DNA of 64,000 nucleotides from Streptomyces radicis (GCF_003626575.1 NZ_RBDY01000023.1:42768-106767), one strand, 5' to 3'. Shown: positions 41,067-49,529, numbered from the stretch's first letter. The notes: a model not told the origin generated them from the letters alone. Program-made: numbers and translations.

Positions 41067-41657
41067 TCAGATGTGGTCCGTCACGATCACCGCCGTGGTG
41101 TCGGGCGCCAGGGCCTCGAAGAGGTGCGGGGCGTCCCCCGGGTAGGCGACGTAGTCGCCGGGGTCGAGCTCGACCGGCTCCTCCGTCGGCCCGGCGAGCG
41201 CCCGGCCCGTGCAGAGCACGACATGCTCCGTGGTCCCCGGCAGGTGCGGCTCCGAGAGGCGGGGCCGCCCGGGGCTCGCGTCGATCCGGTAGAGGTCGCG
41301 CCGCGTGTGCGTGGCCCCCGCGGCCAGCAGCGCCGCCGAGTAGTCCGCCTGATCCGAGTGCGTCACCGGGCCCTCGCCGCGCCTGACCACGCGTATGCGC
41401 GGCCTCGGCGGGTCGACCAGCCTGCTGAACGGCACCCCGAGCGCCACCCCGAGGGCCCACAGCGTCTCGACGCTCGGATTGCCGCTGCCCGACTCCAGCT
41501 GCGAGAGTGTCGACTTGGCGATGCCCGCGCGCCTGGCCAGCTCGGTCAGCGAGAGCCCCGCGCCCTCCCGCTCCCGTCGGATGGCGGTCGCGATCAGCGT
41601 GATGAGCCCGCTCGCGGGCCGCTCGGCCGGATCGGCCGGTCCGTTCCCCGTACCCAT
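41067..41657 (-). CDS. XRE-family regulator with C-terminal cupin
   Basis: A 196-residue regulator: helix-turn-helix at about residues 22-76 (RREREGAGLSLTELARRAG, then AKSTLSQLESGSGNPS) and a cupin fold from about 110 on (HLPGTTEHVVLCTGRA, LDPGDYVAYPGDAPHLFEAL) that likely binds a small effector. It is divergent from azlCD, with a dyad operator and a second copy of it in the intergenic region, so it very probably represses azlCD and itself in response to branched-chain amino acids or a related ligand. Confidence 0.9.
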   Translation of the reverse strand: MGTGNGPADPAERPASGLITLIATAIRREREGAGLSLTELARRAGIAKSTLSQLESGSGNPSVETLWALGVALGVPFSRLVDPPRPRIRVVRRGEGPVTHSDQADYSAALLAAGATHTRRDLYRIDASPGRPRLSEPHLPGTTEHVVLCTGRALAGPTEEPVELDPGDYVAYPGDAPHLFEALAPDTTAVIVTDHI

Positions 41658-41677
41658 GTGTTCGCTCCAGACGTCCA

Positions 41678-41744
41678 CCCGTTCGGCTTGACGAACGGGC
41701 ACCTTGGGGTTCACTATACCGGTCATGCGTTCGTTCTGCCGAAC
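41678..41744. promoter_or_regulatory. Shared regulatory region of the XRE-cupin and azlCD genes
   Basis: Two copies of a dyad GTTCG-N6-CGAAC: one perfect 8-bp version (CCCGTTCG-N6-CGAACGGG, 41678-41699) overlaps the -35 box, the other (41729-41744) lies over the first azlC codons. A promoter TTGACG, 18 bp, CACTAT (41688-41717) would start transcription at the azlC ATG, giving a leaderless mRNA. Confidence 0.65.
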
Positions 41745-42447
41745 ACTTGACCGCACCACCCTGCGCGACATCGCGCTGGTCTGCTGTGCCGACGCCCTCG
41801 TGGCCGCCTCCTTCGGCGCCATCGCCGTCTCGGGCGGCCTGCCGCCCTGGGTGCCCGTGGTGATGTCGCTCGTGGTCTTCGCCGGGGCCGCGCAGTTCGC
41901 CGCGGTGGCCGTCGTGCTCTCCGGGGGCGGCGTGCTCGCCGCCGTGCTCGCCGCCCTCGTGCTCAACGCCAGGCTGCTGCCCTTCGGGTTCGCGGTCGCC
42001 GACCTCTTCGGCGGGCGCGGCGGGCGCATACGCACGCGGCTGGTCGGCGCGCACCTGATGACCGACGAGGCGGTCGCGTTCGCCCTCAGGCAGCGGGAGC
42101 CTGGCGCGCGCCGCGCGGCGTACTGGGTGAGCGGCGTCGCGCTGTTCGTCTCATGGAACGGCGCGGTGCTCATCGGCGCCCTCGTCGGCGGTGGCATCGA
42201 GGACACCGGGGCGCTCGGCCTCGACGCCGCCTTCCCCGTGGTGCTGCTCGCCCTGGTGCTGCCCTCGCTCGCCGACCGGGCGACCCGCCGCGCCGCCCTC
42301 GTCGGCGCCGCCGTGGCGGTCGCCGCGACGCCGTTCCTGCCGCCCGGACTGCCCGTGCTCTGCGCGCTGTTGGGGGTGCTCGTGGCCGGGCGCGGCCCCC
42401 TCATACCCCCCCGACCGGCGCGCGAGCCTCTGCCGGGAGCCCCCTGA
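41725..42447 (+). CDS. azlC: AzlC-family branched-chain amino acid exporter subunit
   Basis: A 240-residue membrane protein with about seven hydrophobic segments. LVVFAGAAQFAAVAV and LNARLLPFGFAVADLF are the AzlC signatures, and HLMTDEAVAFAL follows. With AzlD it forms an exporter for branched-chain amino acids or analogues. The ATG at 41725 is chosen because the promoter ends a few bases before it. It overlaps azlD by one base and is divergent from its probable repressor. Confidence 0.92.
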   Translation: MRSFCRTLDRTTLRDIALVCCADALVAASFGAIAVSGGLPPWVPVVMSLVVFAGAAQFAAVAVVLSGGGVLAAVLAALVLNARLLPFGFAVADLFGGRGGRIRTRLVGAHLMTDEAVAFALRQREPGARRAAYWVSGVALFVSWNGAVLIGALVGGGIEDTGALGLDAAFPVVLLALVLPSLADRATRRAALVGAAVAVAATPFLPPGLPVLCALLGVLVAGRGPLIPPRPAREPLPGAP

Positions 42448-42770
42448 TGCCCCTCTACGCCATCCTGTTGCTCGCCGCCGGGACCTTCGCGTTCCGCCTC
42501 GCGGGCCCCGCGCTCGGGGACCGGCTGCGCATCGGCGAGCGCACCCACTGGCGCCTCGGCGTGGCGGCGGCCGTGCTGCTGGTCGCGCTCGTCGCCACCG
42601 CGTCCCTCGCCGACGGATCCGCCACCGAGGGCGCCGCGTTCGCCGGGTGGGCCCGTCCCGCGGGCGTGCTCGCCGGGGGAGCGCTCGCCCTGCGGCGCAC
42701 GCCCTTCCCGCTCGTCGTCATCGCCGCGGCGGCCACCACCGCGGTGCTGCGCCTGTGCGGGGTGCCCTGA
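42447..42770 (+). CDS. azlD: AzlD-family exporter subunit
   Basis: A 107-residue membrane protein with four hydrophobic segments, beginning LYAILLLAAGTFAFRLAGP, the standard AzlD opening with its conserved Arg. It is the small partner of AzlC, translationally coupled through a TGATG overlap. The C-terminal segment (RRTPFPLVVIAAAATTAVLR) is also typical. Confidence 0.9.
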   Translation: MPLYAILLLAAGTFAFRLAGPALGDRLRIGERTHWRLGVAAAVLLVALVATASLADGSATEGAAFAGWARPAGVLAGGALALRRTPFPLVVIAAAATTAVLRLCGVP

Positions 42771-42885
42771 CCCGGGTCGGGGCCCCATGCCCCCGCGGGT
42801 GAGATGATGGGCCCGCCGGCGAGGCCGCCCTGGCGCCCGAAGCCGGCATGTGGGTTCATGCGTTGGCTGGGATTGGATGTGTGTG

Positions 42886-43296
42886 ATGGTCACGGGCAAG
42901 GTAGTGCGGTTCGACGAGCTCCGAGGCTATGGGTTCGTCGCGCCCGACACGGGGGGCGAGGACGTCTTCATCCATGTGAACGACCTGGAGTTCGACAAGC
43001 GGCTCCTCGGTCCAGGGATGCTGGTGACGTTCGACGTCGAGGAGGGGGACCGAGGGCTCAAGGCCAGCAATGTGCGGCTCCAGGAGGGCGCCGACCGGCA
43101 CGTGTCCCCGCCGTCGCGCGGCTCCTCCGGCGTCCCCGGCGACGACCTGTGTGACGTGCTGTCGGCCCGGGAGTTCGTCGAGGAGATCACCGAGGCCCTG
43201 CTGCGCGCCGCTCCGACCGCCACCTCCGAGCAGATCCTGGCGATCCGGCAGCGGCTGATCCAGCTCGCCCACTCCCATGGCTGGGTCGACTCCTGA
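42886..43296 (+). CDS. Cold-shock-domain protein with C-terminal extension
   Basis: A 136-residue protein. Residues 1-66 are a cold-shock domain: TGKVVRFDELRGYGFVAPD contains RNP1-like GYGFV, and GGEDVFIHVNDLE is RNP2 (VFIHV). The C-terminal half (SAREFVEEITEALLRAAP...) is helical and unlike CspA. It probably binds RNA or single-stranded DNA. A GTG directly before the ATG is also possible; no strong ribosome binding site is visible. Confidence 0.88.
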   Translation: MVTGKVVRFDELRGYGFVAPDTGGEDVFIHVNDLEFDKRLLGPGMLVTFDVEEGDRGLKASNVRLQEGADRHVSPPSRGSSGVPGDDLCDVLSAREFVEEITEALLRAAPTATSEQILAIRQRLIQLAHSHGWVDS

Positions 43297-44012
43297 TCCC
43301 GGCCCCACCTTCGTTCGGCCCCCGACGCCCCGTAGCGCGCCCGCGCGGCGGGGCGTCGGCGCGTTCCCGCTCCCCGCGCGGGGAAGCCGCCCACGCGCCG
43401 CATCGCCGCCCGACCCCGCCTGGTCCGATGCACGGCGCGATATCGCCAGGGAATGCCCCGATGTGCGCAGGGAACGAATGCGCTCGTGAACGGCGTCGCG
43501 GAATCCGGGCGGCATTTCCGCGGGGAAAGCGGCTGGCTTTCCAGGGCCCGCCGTTCCGGAATGCGGATTCCGTGTCGCCCGGCTCCGGTCGGCGGTCAAC
43601 GGCGGCCAACGGGCCGCGCGTCGTCACCTCGCGGCGCGCTCACCTGCGAAGTGCCGCCCGTTCAAGGGGAGTTGGTGAAGGGGCGGCGGGCTCAGGGTGA
43701 AGTGGCCGCGCTTCTCCTGTGGCGCGGATGTAACGGAGAGGGGTTGTAGTGACGTTCGTCACCCGCCCTCTCGGGCGAGGGAACGCCGTCGCTTCCTCTT
43801 CGTCGGCCAATGTCCGAGTTGCGCGCATTGCTGATTGTAATGTTCCGCTTATTCGCGGAATTCAGCCGAGGCCCTGTTGCTAATCTCCTGGCGACCATCA
43901 GGGGCTTGGTCGAAGACTTCCATCTGTTTTCCCGATAACGGGCGTGCGGTCCGTTGGACGCGGGCTGCGCGGTTACTTCGGCCGGGCTTCACCGAATGAG
44001 GGAGTGAGTTCT
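43297..44012. other. 716-bp gap upstream of the toxin locus; AT-richer near the right end
   Basis: The left part shows no gene. From about 43740 the sequence becomes less GC-rich and contains several dyads: GTGAC-GTTC-GTCAC at 43749-43762, TTCCGC-TTATTC-GCGGAA at 43843-43860 and CATT/AATG around 43826-43842. The promoter of the sdpC-like gene should lie here, but I cannot pick one with confidence. Confidence 0.5.
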
Positions 44013-44654
44013 TTGAGAAAGCCTTCCAGAACGGCCGCCGTGATCGCGGCCGTCGCGATCGTCGCCGGTGGCGCCTCGACGGCCTACGCCGTCGGCGGCG
44101 GCTCGGGCACCGCCCAGGCGGCGGCCGTCAGGACGGCGTTCGCGCCGGGCTCCGCCGAGGACGGGCGCGAGCTGTTCCGGGCGATCTTCTTCGGGCAGGG
44201 CGGGACGGCCAAGGCGCTCGCCGAGCGCGACGGCGAACTCTTCTCGGCCGTCGGCGACTTCTACGCCGAGAACAACACCGAGGAGGCCCTCGCCGGGGGC
44301 GCGGCGGTCCTGGACCTGCTGGAGAGCGATGACGCGGCCTACTTCGCGTCGTTCTCGGCCGAGCTGCGCTCCGGCGCGCCGGAGCGCGTCGAGGCCGCGC
44401 TCCTGGCCTCCCAGGAGGACCTGGAGGCCCTGGAGATCGAGAAGACGGAGATCGACGGCGGCGCCACCTGCATCTACGTGGTGAGCGTCGTCGCGGCCGT
44501 CAACGTGGCCGGCGTCGCCAACGCCGCCGTCGTCGCCGCGGCGGTGAACTTCGTCGTGGCCGCGAACTGGTTCTGGTCAGCGCCCGCGGGCGGGACCGAC
44601 GGGCTCAGCCAGGAGGCCGCGATCGCCCAGGTGACCTCGGCGCTCCAGCTCTGA
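44013..44654 (+). CDS. sdpC: SdpC-type (sporulation-delaying protein family) toxin precursor
   Basis: A 213-residue secreted precursor. Signal peptide: Lys/Arg start, hydrophobic AVIAAVAIVAGGASTAYA, cleavage about residue 26. A charged helical pro-region (residues 45-148) is followed by a strongly hydrophobic core from Cys153 (CIYVVSVVAAVNVAGVANAA to WFW, about residue 188) and a 25-residue tail. In Bacillus SdpC this is where the 42-residue SDP toxin is cut out. Here only one Cys is present, so the SDP disulfide cannot form within one peptide. The TTG at 44013 is chosen because GGAG lies 8-11 nt upstream; GTG at 44004 is possible. SdpA- and SdpB-like genes follow. Confidence 0.8.
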   Translation: MRKPSRTAAVIAAVAIVAGGASTAYAVGGGSGTAQAAAVRTAFAPGSAEDGRELFRAIFFGQGGTAKALAERDGELFSAVGDFYAENNTEEALAGGAAVLDLLESDDAAYFASFSAELRSGAPERVEAALLASQEDLEALEIEKTEIDGGATCIYVVSVVAAVNVAGVANAAVVAAAVNFVVAANWFWSAPAGGTDGLSQEAAIAQVTSALQL

Positions 44655-44679
44655 CGCCCACCGCGCGGTCCTCGTGACC

Positions 44680-44720
44680 GGCCGGTGCGGGGCGGGGAGG
44701 CAGCCCGCCCCGCACCGGCC
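44680..44720 (+). terminator. 17-bp perfect hairpin between toxin and maturation genes
   Basis: GGCCGGTGCGGGGCGGG (44680-44696), a 7-nt loop, and the exact complement to 44720. There is no T-tract. It lies 25 bp after the toxin stop and 68 bp before the SdpA-like start. Confidence 0.8.
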
Positions 44721-44788
44721 TCACCCCGGCCCGCGCGGTCGCCTCTCGTCGAGTCGTCCACGGAGCGCAGGGAGCGCAAGGAGTCCAG

Positions 44789-45403
44789 TTGAGGATCAGC
44801 ACACCAGGAAAGTTCGCCGTCGTCCGCGCCTCCACGGCCGCCGCGGAGCTGCCGCTCTCCCGCGCCAGGTCGCTCGCCGTCGGCGCCGTGATCGCCCTTC
44901 TCGCCCTCTACGGGATCCACGCGCAGCTGCCCCAGTCGGCCCTGCGCCTGCCGGGCGCGGGCCAGGAGTTGCGCGCGCAGGCGCCCAGGGTCTTCCCCCA
45001 GGGATGGGCGTTCTTCACCAAGTCACCGCGGGACCCGTCCTTCCAGATCCACCGGCTCGACGAGACGGGCGACGTCGTCATGGCCTCGCTCACCCCGCAC
45101 TCGTCCCCGCACAACGCGTTCGGGTTCGACCGGCAGTCGAGGACCCAAGGTACCGAATACGCGCTCCTACTGGCGGAGTTCCCGCTCGACGCCTGGCGGG
45201 ACTGCCCGACCACCGAGGTCGAGGCGTGCGCCGACCCGTCCCTGCCCGCGCGGCCCGTCGTCAACGGCGTGCCCTCGCCCACCCTGTGCGGGGACCTCTT
45301 CGTGATCGCGCTCGAACCCCAGCCATGGGCCTGGCGCGACCTGGTCGACGACACCCACCGCGCGGAGCGCGTGCTGAGGATCGACGTGGAGTGCCCGGCA
45401 TGA
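44789..45403 (+). CDS. sdpA: SdpA-family toxin maturation protein
   Basis: A 204-residue protein with one N-terminal membrane helix (about residues 30-48, VGAVIALLALYGIHAQLP). The conserved SdpA element FPQGWAFFTKSPRDPSFQI follows, then an extracytoplasmic-type domain with Cys in DCPTTEVEACADPS and LCGDLF. In Bacillus SdpA is needed with SdpB to turn SdpC into the active peptide. The TTG start has AAGGAG 5-6 nt before it. Its TGA overlaps the sdpB ATG by 4 bp. Confidence 0.82.
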   Translation: MRISTPGKFAVVRASTAAAELPLSRARSLAVGAVIALLALYGIHAQLPQSALRLPGAGQELRAQAPRVFPQGWAFFTKSPRDPSFQIHRLDETGDVVMASLTPHSSPHNAFGFDRQSRTQGTEYALLLAEFPLDAWRDCPTTEVEACADPSLPARPVVNGVPSPTLCGDLFVIALEPQPWAWRDLVDDTHRAERVLRIDVECPA

Positions 45404-46473
45404 GCGAACGACAGCCTCCGGCCCAGGACCCGGCCAAGACCTCTACCCAGGCCCAGAGCACGGCCCAGACCACCGGCCAGGCCCCGACCGTGCGCGCCGC
45501 GCTGCCCTGGGGCACCGTCTACGGCCTGGCCCGCACCCTGATCGCGCTCGGCACCGCGGGCACGCTCGCCTTCAGCGGCACGGGAACGCTGTTCAGCCAC
45601 GTCGTGGGCCGCGACCCCGCGCCCTACTGCGACGGCATCCAGCGGGCTGGCGCGTTCTGCGTGGCGCCCGACGGGCAGCTCGGCCTCGCGCGCTGGCTGT
45701 GCGTCGCGGTGCTGCTGCTCGTCGCCTCGGGCTGGCGGCCCCGCTGGACGGGCGTCGCGCACTGGTACGTGGCGTTCAGCGTCCACAACGGCATCTCCAT
45801 CCCCGACGGCGGCGACCAGGTCGCGGTCGTCCTGACGCTCCTGCTGATCCCGGTGACCCTGGCCGATCCCCGACGTTCGCACTGGCAACGGCTCCCGGAT
45901 GGAGCGGCCGCGCGTCACCGCGAGGCCGGGGGCGCCCGCGCGTGGGCGGTCACGGCGGCCGTGGCGTTCACCCTGGCCGCCCAACTCCAGGTCGCCGGGA
46001 TCTACTTCCAGTCCAGCATCGCCAAGCTCAGCCACCAGGAGTGGGCGGACGGCACCGCCATGTACTACTGGGGGAACGACGTGGCCTTCGGCGCCGCGGA
46101 CTGGCTGGCGCCGCTGCTCGGGCCGCTCGTCGGGTGGAGTCCGTCCCTGGCCCTGCTCACCTGGTCGCCCCTGGTGATCGAGTTCGCGCTCGCGATCTCT
46201 CTGCTGATGCCGCCGCGGGCCAGGCGCCTGCTCCTCGCGGGCGGCTTCGCGCTCCACCTGGGGATCGGCCTGGTCATGGGCCTGTGGAGCTTCGTCCTGG
46301 TGATGTGGGGGGCGTTGCTCCTCCTGTGCCTCCCGATCGGGGCCCACCTGCCGTGGACGGTGCGGCGCGTCGCTGAGCCGGGGACGGAGCCGGGGACGGA
46401 GCCGGACACGAGGTCGGACGCGGAGTCCGCGCCCGAGCCCGAGGCGGCGCCCGCGCCCGCCACCCCGCGCTGA
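45400..46473 (+). CDS. sdpB: SdpB-family (HTTM) membrane maturation protein
   Basis: A 357-residue multi-pass membrane protein of the SdpB/HTTM (vitamin K-dependent carboxylase-like) superfamily. After a Gln/Thr-rich leader come GLARTLIALGTAGTLAFSGT, a Cys pair (YCDGIQRAGAFC), FSVHNGISIPDGGDQ, the signature IYFQSSIAKLSHQEWADGTA and YYWG. About seven to eight membrane segments are present, and the tail repeats GTEP and is Pro/Glu-rich. Coupled to sdpA by ATGA. No SdpI/SdpR immunity genes follow. Confidence 0.85.
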   Translation: MSERQPPAQDPAKTSTQAQSTAQTTGQAPTVRAALPWGTVYGLARTLIALGTAGTLAFSGTGTLFSHVVGRDPAPYCDGIQRAGAFCVAPDGQLGLARWLCVAVLLLVASGWRPRWTGVAHWYVAFSVHNGISIPDGGDQVAVVLTLLLIPVTLADPRRSHWQRLPDGAAARHREAGGARAWAVTAAVAFTLAAQLQVAGIYFQSSIAKLSHQEWADGTAMYYWGNDVAFGAADWLAPLLGPLVGWSPSLALLTWSPLVIEFALAISLLMPPRARRLLLAGGFALHLGIGLVMGLWSFVLVMWGALLLLCLPIGAHLPWTVRRVAEPGTEPGTEPDTRSDAESAPEPEAAPAPATPR

Positions 46474-46505
46474 CGGACGGACCGCCGCGCCCCAACGGCC
46501 CGGAC

Positions 46506-46531
46506 GCCGGGCGGCCTTCGCGCCGCCCGGC
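46506..46531 (+). terminator. Terminator after the Sdp locus
   Basis: GCCGGGCGGC, CTTCGC loop, GCCGCCCGGC. Confidence 0.7.
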
Positions 46532-46545
46532 CCGGTTCCGGATCT

Positions 46546-46596
46546 CCACTCCAGTGGTGTGGACCTCTTGACCCCGCGTCAGGCCCCTTCTACGGT
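46546..46596 (+). promoter_or_regulatory. Promoter region of the GH5 cellulase gene
   Basis: TTGACC (46568), 17 bp, TACGGT (46591) resembles a housekeeping promoter. A dyad CCACT-CC-AGTGG (46546-46557) and a TGGTGTGGACC motif, similar to the TGGTC(T/C)AGACC repeats before chitinase genes, lie just upstream. Confidence 0.5.
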
Positions 46597-46671
46597 CACA
46601 GCGACCCCTGCACCCCCACCCACTCGCCCCCACCCAGGGGTGTCATGCCCCTGGCGAACGAGAGGACGGCC

Positions 46672-47754
46672 ATGGCGACACCCCTGTCCGCCCGCCCATC
46701 CCGCCGCCGTCGCGCCCTGCTCGCGGCCGCGGGACTGCTGGCCGTGTGCGCGGCCACCGCGGTCACCGCCCCGACCGCGCCCGCCGCCACCGCACCCGCC
46801 ACCGCCGCCACGCCCGGAGCGGCCCAGGCCGCCGCCGAGGTGAGCCCGCTGGCCCAGTACGGCGCCCTCGAGGTGTGCGGGACCACCCTGTGCGGCGAGA
46901 ACGGGCAGCCCGTTCAGCTGCGGGGCATGAGCACCCATGGCACCCAGTGGTTCGAGCACTGTGTCACCCCCGCCTCGCTCGACGTGCTCGCGAACGACTG
47001 GGGCGCCGACGTGCTGCGCGTGTCCACCTATGTCCAGGAGGACGGCTACGAGACCGATCCCGAGTACTTCACCGACCTCGCGAGCCGGATCATCGACCAG
47101 GCCACCGAGCGCGGCATGTACGTCATCGTGGACTGGCACATGCTGAGCCCGGGCGACCCCAACGCCAACACCGACCTGGCCAAGCGGTTCTTCACGGACA
47201 TCACCGCCCGCCACGGCGACCAGGACAACCTGCTCTACGAGATCGCCAACGAGCCGAGCGGCGTTCCGTGGTCGAGCATCAAGAGCTATGCCGAGGAGAT
47301 GGTCCCCGTGGTCCGCGCGGGCGACCCCGACGCGGTCGTCCTCGTCGGCACCCGCGCCTGGTCCTCGCTCGGCGTCTCGGAGGGCTCCGACGAGTCGGAG
47401 GTGGTGGCCGACCCCGTGAACGCCGACAACATCATGTACACCTTCCACTTCTACGCGGCCTCGCACCAGGACGCCTACCTGGCGGCGCTCAGCCGGGCGG
47501 CCGACCAACTGCCGATGTTCGTCACGGAGTTCGGCACCCAGGAGTACACGGGCGACGGGCCCGACGACTTCGCGTCCGCCCAGCGCTACCTCGACCTGCT
47601 CGCGGAGAAGAACATCAGCTGGACCAACTGGAACTACTCCGACGACTTCCGCACCGGGGCCGTCTTCGAGACCGGCACGTGCTCGAGCGGCAACTGGGCC
47701 GACCCCGGCGCCCTCAAGGAGGCGGGCGTCTGGATCCGCGACCGCATCGGCTGA
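46672..47754 (+). CDS. Secreted GH5 cellulase/endoglucanase
   Basis: A 360-residue enzyme with a long Sec-type signal (SRRRRALLAAAGLLAVCAA) and an Ala/Thr/Pro linker. The barrel shows QLRGMSTHGTQWF, VIVDWHML, the acid/base Glu in YEIANEPSG and the nucleophile Glu in FVTEFGTQ, as in GH5 subfamily 2 endo-1,4-glucanases; SWTNWNYSDDF ends the barrel. No carbohydrate-binding module is fused. ATG at 46672 follows GAGAGGAC; an ATG at 46645 with AGGGG is an alternative. Expected to cut cellulose outside the cell. Confidence 0.92.
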   Translation: MATPLSARPSRRRRALLAAAGLLAVCAATAVTAPTAPAATAPATAATPGAAQAAAEVSPLAQYGALEVCGTTLCGENGQPVQLRGMSTHGTQWFEHCVTPASLDVLANDWGADVLRVSTYVQEDGYETDPEYFTDLASRIIDQATERGMYVIVDWHMLSPGDPNANTDLAKRFFTDITARHGDQDNLLYEIANEPSGVPWSSIKSYAEEMVPVVRAGDPDAVVLVGTRAWSSLGVSEGSDESEVVADPVNADNIMYTFHFYAASHQDAYLAALSRAADQLPMFVTEFGTQEYTGDGPDDFASAQRYLDLLAEKNISWTNWNYSDDFRTGAVFETGTCSSGNWADPGALKEAGVWIRDRIG

Positions 47755-47911
47755 TCGGGCCCCAGCCCGACGTCACCCCCAACTCCCTTGCCGCCCCGGG
47801 GCGTTGCCCGCGCCGCTCGCCGCCAAGTGGCGGCGGGGCCGAGACGATCTCGGCGTGGGCGCCCCGGGCGGCTATTGTGGCGGTCAGGCACAGCGCACCG
47901 AGGGGGCACGG

Positions 47912-48598
47912 GTGGTCGACCGCTCCGGTGGGACCAGCCCGCGGCGGCTCACCCACCTGGCCAGACTCTGCCCTCAACTGCCCGAGGGGGTAAGGCTGTA
48001 CGCCCTGGGCGCGGACGGGCGGGCCCTGGTCGCCGACCGCGAGGGGGCCAGGGAGCTCGGCCCGCCCGACGGCATGCGGCGCTTCATCGACGAGGGCCAG
48101 TTCGCGCACTACCTGGTCGGCGACGCGGCCACGTCCCCTGGGCGCCCGTCCAACGCCACCTACAAGCTCGGAGTCGTCGCCCCGCGCAGCGCGTTCACGC
48201 CCCACGCGCACGGCGGCGAGCACATCGTCCTCAGCCTCGGGCACGCGGAGTGCGGCCTGTGGGACGCCGCGCAGGGCCGGGCGGCCTCGATCGCGCTGCC
48301 GCCGGGGCTGATGATCCGCATACCCGAGCTGATGCCGCACTCGTTCGGGAACCGGGGCCGCCGCCCGTTGCACATCCTCGCCGCCAACACCGGCTATGGC
48401 ATCGACCACGACGACTACGCCATCACCGCCCGCGACGCGGAGCAACGGGCCGCCGCCGCACCGGAGTTCGGCCCGCTGGCCGCCGCCCTGCGCTCCCTGG
48501 GGCGCGAGGGCGGCGCGGGCCCTGGGGCGCTTCGGATCCGCGAACGCCTCGCCGCGCGCCTGCGCGACCTGGCCACGACGCTGGAGCGCCCCCGTTGA
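47912..48598 (+). CDS. Cupin-domain protein of unknown function
   Basis: A 228-residue protein whose middle is a cupin: FTPHAHGGEHIVLSLGHAEC carries the His/Glu metal-binding motif 1, and PELMPHSFGNRGRRPLHIL is motif 2. The preceding segment FIDEGQFAHYLVGDAATSPG and the C-terminal helix are family-specific. GAGGGGG is placed well before the GTG start. It may be a metal-dependent enzyme or a sensor; no catalytic partner is adjacent. A stem-loop at 47755-47770 separates it from the cellulase. Confidence 0.7.
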   Translation: MVDRSGGTSPRRLTHLARLCPQLPEGVRLYALGADGRALVADREGARELGPPDGMRRFIDEGQFAHYLVGDAATSPGRPSNATYKLGVVAPRSAFTPHAHGGEHIVLSLGHAECGLWDAAQGRAASIALPPGLMIRIPELMPHSFGNRGRRPLHILAANTGYGIDHDDYAITARDAEQRAAAAPEFGPLAAALRSLGREGGAGPGALRIRERLAARLRDLATTLERPR

Positions 48599-48719
48599 GC
48601 GCCGGGGCCGACCTCCTGACCGCGGGGGGCCGTTCACGCGCTTCTCGCGCCGCCGTAACGGTGTGGTCGCCGCCGGGGACCAGCCCGCGGTGGCCCGGCT
48701 GTTCCCGAGGGGGGTGTCC

Positions 48720-49529
48720 GTGAGGTCGGGGTTGCTCGAACGTGCCCTGCGCGTCGCCGCCGCGCGAGCCGCCGCGCCAGGGGACCTCAAGTTCACGGAG
48801 CGGCAGCTCTACTTCGAGCTGTGCCGCGTTCTCCTGCCCGCCCATCTCCTGCCGCGGCGGCTGCCGTTCACGCTCGCGCCGCCGCTGTGCCACGGGCGGT
48901 TCGCCGCCGCGCTCGGGCGGCTCGGCGACGTTCCGGGGCTGCTCGCCGCGCCCCCGCACCGGCGGCCGAGACGCGGCGCGCCCGCCGAACCCGACCTGTA
49001 CGACTACGGGTTGCCGCGGCTGCTGGTGTGCCAGGACCCGGCCATCGCCCGCATGCTCCTGGCCAACGACTGGCACCTGGAGGCAGCCTGCCCCGTACTC
49101 GCCGCCGACGACCTGCCGTTGGACCCCCGGCTGACCGCCGCGCTCGGCCGCGTCCCCGACGCGGTCGTCCACGTGCTGCACGACGCCAGCGCCCAGGGCA
49201 CCGCGCTCCCGGGGCGTGTCAGGGCCCAACTCGGCCCCGACGCACCCCGCGTGGCCGCCCTCGGCCTCACCCCGCGGCACGCGGCGTCCCTGCACCTCAC
49301 CCGCGGCCGGGCCACCGGGCCCGCGCTGCCCGCCGCGTCGCTCGACCGGCGCGAGCTGCGCTGGCTCGCGCGCGGCCGGTACGCCGAGGTCGCCGCGGTC
49401 AACCCCGCCCATCTGCTGCGCACCCTCCACCGGCTGGTGCGCGACGGCGGCGCGCCACCGCCGGGCGCCGCCCCCGGGGGAGTGGAGGCCCCGCGCGACA
49501 CCGGCTTCCTCACCTGGCCCGCGCGGTGA
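48720..49529 (+). CDS. Conserved unknown protein (269 residues)
   Basis: A soluble 269-residue protein. FTERQLYFELCRVLLP begins the conserved part, then YDYGLPRLLVCQDPAIARMLLANDWH, a strand-helix unit, and PDAVVHVLHDASAQGTALPG, which looks like the next strand with an acidic end. This alternation suggests a Rossmann- or toprim-like fold but no catalytic motif is certain. The GTG at 48720 follows GAGGGGGG. It belongs to a plus-strand run of conserved unknown genes. Confidence 0.7.
   Translation: MRSGLLERALRVAAARAAAPGDLKFTERQLYFELCRVLLPAHLLPRRLPFTLAPPLCHGRFAAALGRLGDVPGLLAAPPHRRPRRGAPAEPDLYDYGLPRLLVCQDPAIARMLLANDWHLEAACPVLAADDLPLDPRLTAALGRVPDAVVHVLHDASAQGTALPGRVRAQLGPDAPRVAALGLTPRHAASLHLTRGRATGPALPAASLDRRELRWLARGRYAEVAAVNPAHLLRTLHRLVRDGGAPPPGAAPGGVEAPRDTGFLTWPAR

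Noticed and set aside
43428..43898. Open frames on both strands before the toxin locus
   Set aside because: No ribosome binding sites or recognisable sequence, and composition becomes AT-richer as in a regulatory region.
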